DNA of 23,303 nucleotides. Origin: Patescibacteria group bacterium (GTDB lineage: Bacteria > Patescibacteriota > Patescibacteriia > Patescibacteriales > UBA12465). The DNA is taken from positions 1 to 23,303 of the forward strand of contig JAIPIE010000003.1 of assembly GCA_021734825.1 (NCBI GenBank). Direction: 5' to 3'. The first letter of the stretch is position 1. Every line of letters begins with the position of its first letter. This document shows positions 21,987-23,303 of this stretch, in pieces. The notes beneath the pieces are model-generated. The model was not told the origin of the DNA. It searched no databases and saw only the letters and a program-made list of their open reading frames with translations. The position numbers were made by a program, and so were the translations under genes.

Positions 21987-23048
21987 ATGCGCATTGCCAT
22001 CGTCAACAATTTATATCCTCCCTACGGACGCAATAGCGGTGCCGAAATTATTGCTGCTAAAATGACCGCCGATTTAAGGGCAACTGGTCATGAGGTTTTT
22101 ATTATCACCTCCACCCTCAATCATGAAGAAGGTGATACAATCGATACTTATTTTCTCAATTCATCCTATCGTCTCTTATCGCAATGGACTACCCCACGGA
22201 AACTTATTTGGCACTTGGGGCAATTACTTCTACCTTTGCATAAACGCCGATTAAAACAAATACTGAGTGCAAAGAAAGTTGATTTAGTCATAACGCATAA
22301 TCTTCTTGGGTTAGGCTTTTACCTGCCCCGCTTATTACGACGTCTACATATTTCCCATCGCCACATCCTGCACGATATTCAGCTATTATACCCATCAGGC
22401 TTAATGTATTGTGGCCAAGAAAATATTATTCATTCCCTTTTGGCTCGCTGCTATCAATTTTTCAGTCGCCGTGCCTTAAGCGGAGCAGCTCAAATAATTT
22501 CCCCCTCACAATGGCTACTAGATATTCATCAACAGAACGGATTTTTCCAAAAACAAAAAACCATAGTCCGGCCAAATTTTAAATTAAACAAAATTACTCC
22601 AAAAAAAATCAGCCTACCGCTTCATTTTCTTTTTTCCGGACAACTTGAAAAACACAAAGGCATTCATATTCTACTGGAGGCTTGGGGGAAAGCGGCACTG
22701 CCTAAAGAAAAGGCAAGTTTAAGTATTGCCGGTGGTGGCAGCTTACTTAAATTAGTACAAGAGCAAAGCAATAAGACTGATAATATTGCTTATGTCGGAC
22801 ACTTGAGTCACGGGGAAATGGAAAAATTAATAGAAACAGCCACGGTTGTACTTCTCCCTTCACTTGTTTATGAAAATTCTCCCACTAGTTTATGGGAAGC
22901 AGCTAAATACGGCCTACATGCCATTGCCTCAGATATTGGCGGTATTCCCGAACTGCAAGAGTATTTAGACTTAAAATTGATTCCACCTAATGATAGCGAC
23001 GCCCTCGCTCAAGCAATTGTCAAGATAGTCAAAGAAAGTGAGAAATAA
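21987..23048 (+). CDS. Family 4 glycosyltransferase (GT-B fold), second copy
   Basis: The 353-residue protein opens with IAIVNNLYPPYGRNSGAEII and has SPSQWLLDIHQQNGFF in the linker. The C-terminal half has FSGQLEKHKGIHILLEAW, SIAGGGSLLKLV, IAYVGHLSHGEMEKLI and the E-x7-E motif in YENSPTSLWEAAKYGLHAIAS. It is related only distantly to the preceding GT4, so it is not a recent duplicate. A role in the same surface glycan pathway is inferred from the shared operon. It ends two bases into the T-run side of the next gene's terminator. Confidence 0.93.
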   Translation: MRIAIVNNLYPPYGRNSGAEIIAAKMTADLRATGHEVFIITSTLNHEEGDTIDTYFLNSSYRLLSQWTTPRKLIWHLGQLLLPLHKRRLKQILSAKKVDLVITHNLLGLGFYLPRLLRRLHISHRHILHDIQLLYPSGLMYCGQENIIHSLLARCYQFFSRRALSGAAQIISPSQWLLDIHQQNGFFQKQKTIVRPNFKLNKITPKKISLPLHFLFSGQLEKHKGIHILLEAWGKAALPKEKASLSIAGGGSLLKLVQEQSNKTDNIAYVGHLSHGEMEKLIETATVVLLPSLVYENSPTSLWEAAKYGLHAIASDIGGIPELQEYLDLKLIPPNDSDALAQAIVKIVKESEK

Positions 23049-23081
23049 AAAAACCCCGAGTCAGCTAAGTGAATCGAGGTT
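23046..23081 (-). terminator. Intrinsic terminator of the gene at the right edge
   Basis: On the minus strand AACCTCGA and TCGGGGTT pair completely (one G-U pair) around a 14-base loop and are followed by seven T residues. On the plus strand the same stem has a C-A mismatch and no T run, so it is built for the minus-strand gene. The T run overlaps the stop codon of the second GT4. Confidence 0.75.
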
Positions 23082-23101
23082 AAGCGTATACTAGCAGCCA
23101 T

Positions 23102-23303
23102 TTATTCTTCTTGGCTGTCCCAATTATTCGGGATACTTTTGTAGTCAACCGGCAAAATCAACTGGTTGTTTTTTTGACTGTAAAGAGCATAAAGGTTGGC
23201 GTGGTTGGCGCTTACAAACTTTATAATAGTTTTATTATCAATTTTTTTTACCATCCTTGGTAAAAAGGGGACGCCACCTTTGACCATAATCCCCCTGTTG
23301 ATA
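23102..23303 (-). CDS. C-terminal end of an unidentified protein (cut by window edge)
   Basis: The minus-strand frame ending in TAA at 23104-23102 is open to the right edge, giving about 66 codons. The visible part includes VKGGVPFLPRMVKKIDN, then FVSANHANLYALYSQKNN and a polar end (SIPNNWDSQEE). I do not recognise it. An ATG at 23287 is preceded by AGGGGG only three bases away. That is too close for normal use, and no other gene here relies on such a site, so continuation beyond the window is more likely than a 61-residue gene. The terminator immediately downstream supports it being a real transcribed gene. Confidence 0.55.
   Translation of the reverse strand, partial: INRGIMVKGGVPFLPRMVKKIDNKTIIKFVSANHANLYALYSQKNNQLILPVDYKSIPNNWDSQEE

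Noticed and set aside
1..23303. Possible UGA recoding (Gly), as in some related lineages
   Set aside because: An RF2 gene is present and TGA ends the 18134 gene at the expected position. Core genes contain no in-frame TGA.
1..23303. CRISPR array, rRNA or tRNA genes
   Set aside because: No regularly spaced short repeats, rRNA-like stretches or complete tRNA cloverleaf were seen on either strand.

Overview
The window looks like a chromosomal segment of a Candidate Phyla Radiation (Patescibacteria) bacterium or a close relative. This is an inference from several traits seen together: an AT-rich genome, small tightly packed genes, almost no Shine-Dalgarno sequences, an alanyl-tRNA synthetase of only 604 residues, an RNA polymerase alpha subunit without its C-terminal domain, a MurG with a changed glycine-rich loop, and a pilus-type ATPase relative beside glycosyltransferases. 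UGA acts as a normal stop and a release factor 2 gene is present, which argues against the UGA-recoding lineages (Gracilibacteria/Absconditabacteria).

Layout. Positions 1-1896 (minus strand) hold the N-terminal part of a ComEC-like DNA-uptake channel and prfB. Positions 2029-6548 (minus) are a translation/transcription operon in the order infA, rpmJ, rpsM, rpsK, rpsD, rpoA, rplQ, rplM, rpsI. It has a near-consensus promoter just after the alaS stop codon and ends in a strong bidirectional terminator. Positions 6681-11456 (minus) carry alaS, murB and an MsbA-like ABC exporter. Positions 11546-13039 are the oddest part: two diverged paralogous genes of unknown function on the plus strand, each with a similar promoter and terminator, separated by a stranded copy of the murC 3' end. 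A 101-bp stretch of that copy is identical to the intact murC. Positions 12906-18031 (minus) form a peptidoglycan operon: a small membrane protein, mraY, ftsW, murG, murC.

Positions 18134-23048 (plus) encode a PilB/GspE-like protein that has lost its ATPase motifs, a family 2 glycosyltransferase translationally coupled to it, a DUF2304 membrane protein and two family 4 glycosyltransferases. A minus-strand five-helix membrane protein sits in the middle of this cluster. The last 200 bases hold the end of an unidentified minus-strand gene.

How it fits together. MurB, MurC, MraY, MurG and FtsW cover much of peptidoglycan precursor synthesis, lipid I/II formation and polymerisation. The glycosyltransferase block probably builds a surface glycan or glycolipid. 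Several genes (comEC, murB, the pseudo-ATPase) have TATAAT exactly six bases before the ATG, which predicts leaderless mRNAs. The strongest leads for new biology are the murC-end duplication with its unknown paralogous proteins and the catalytically dead secretion-ATPase relative.
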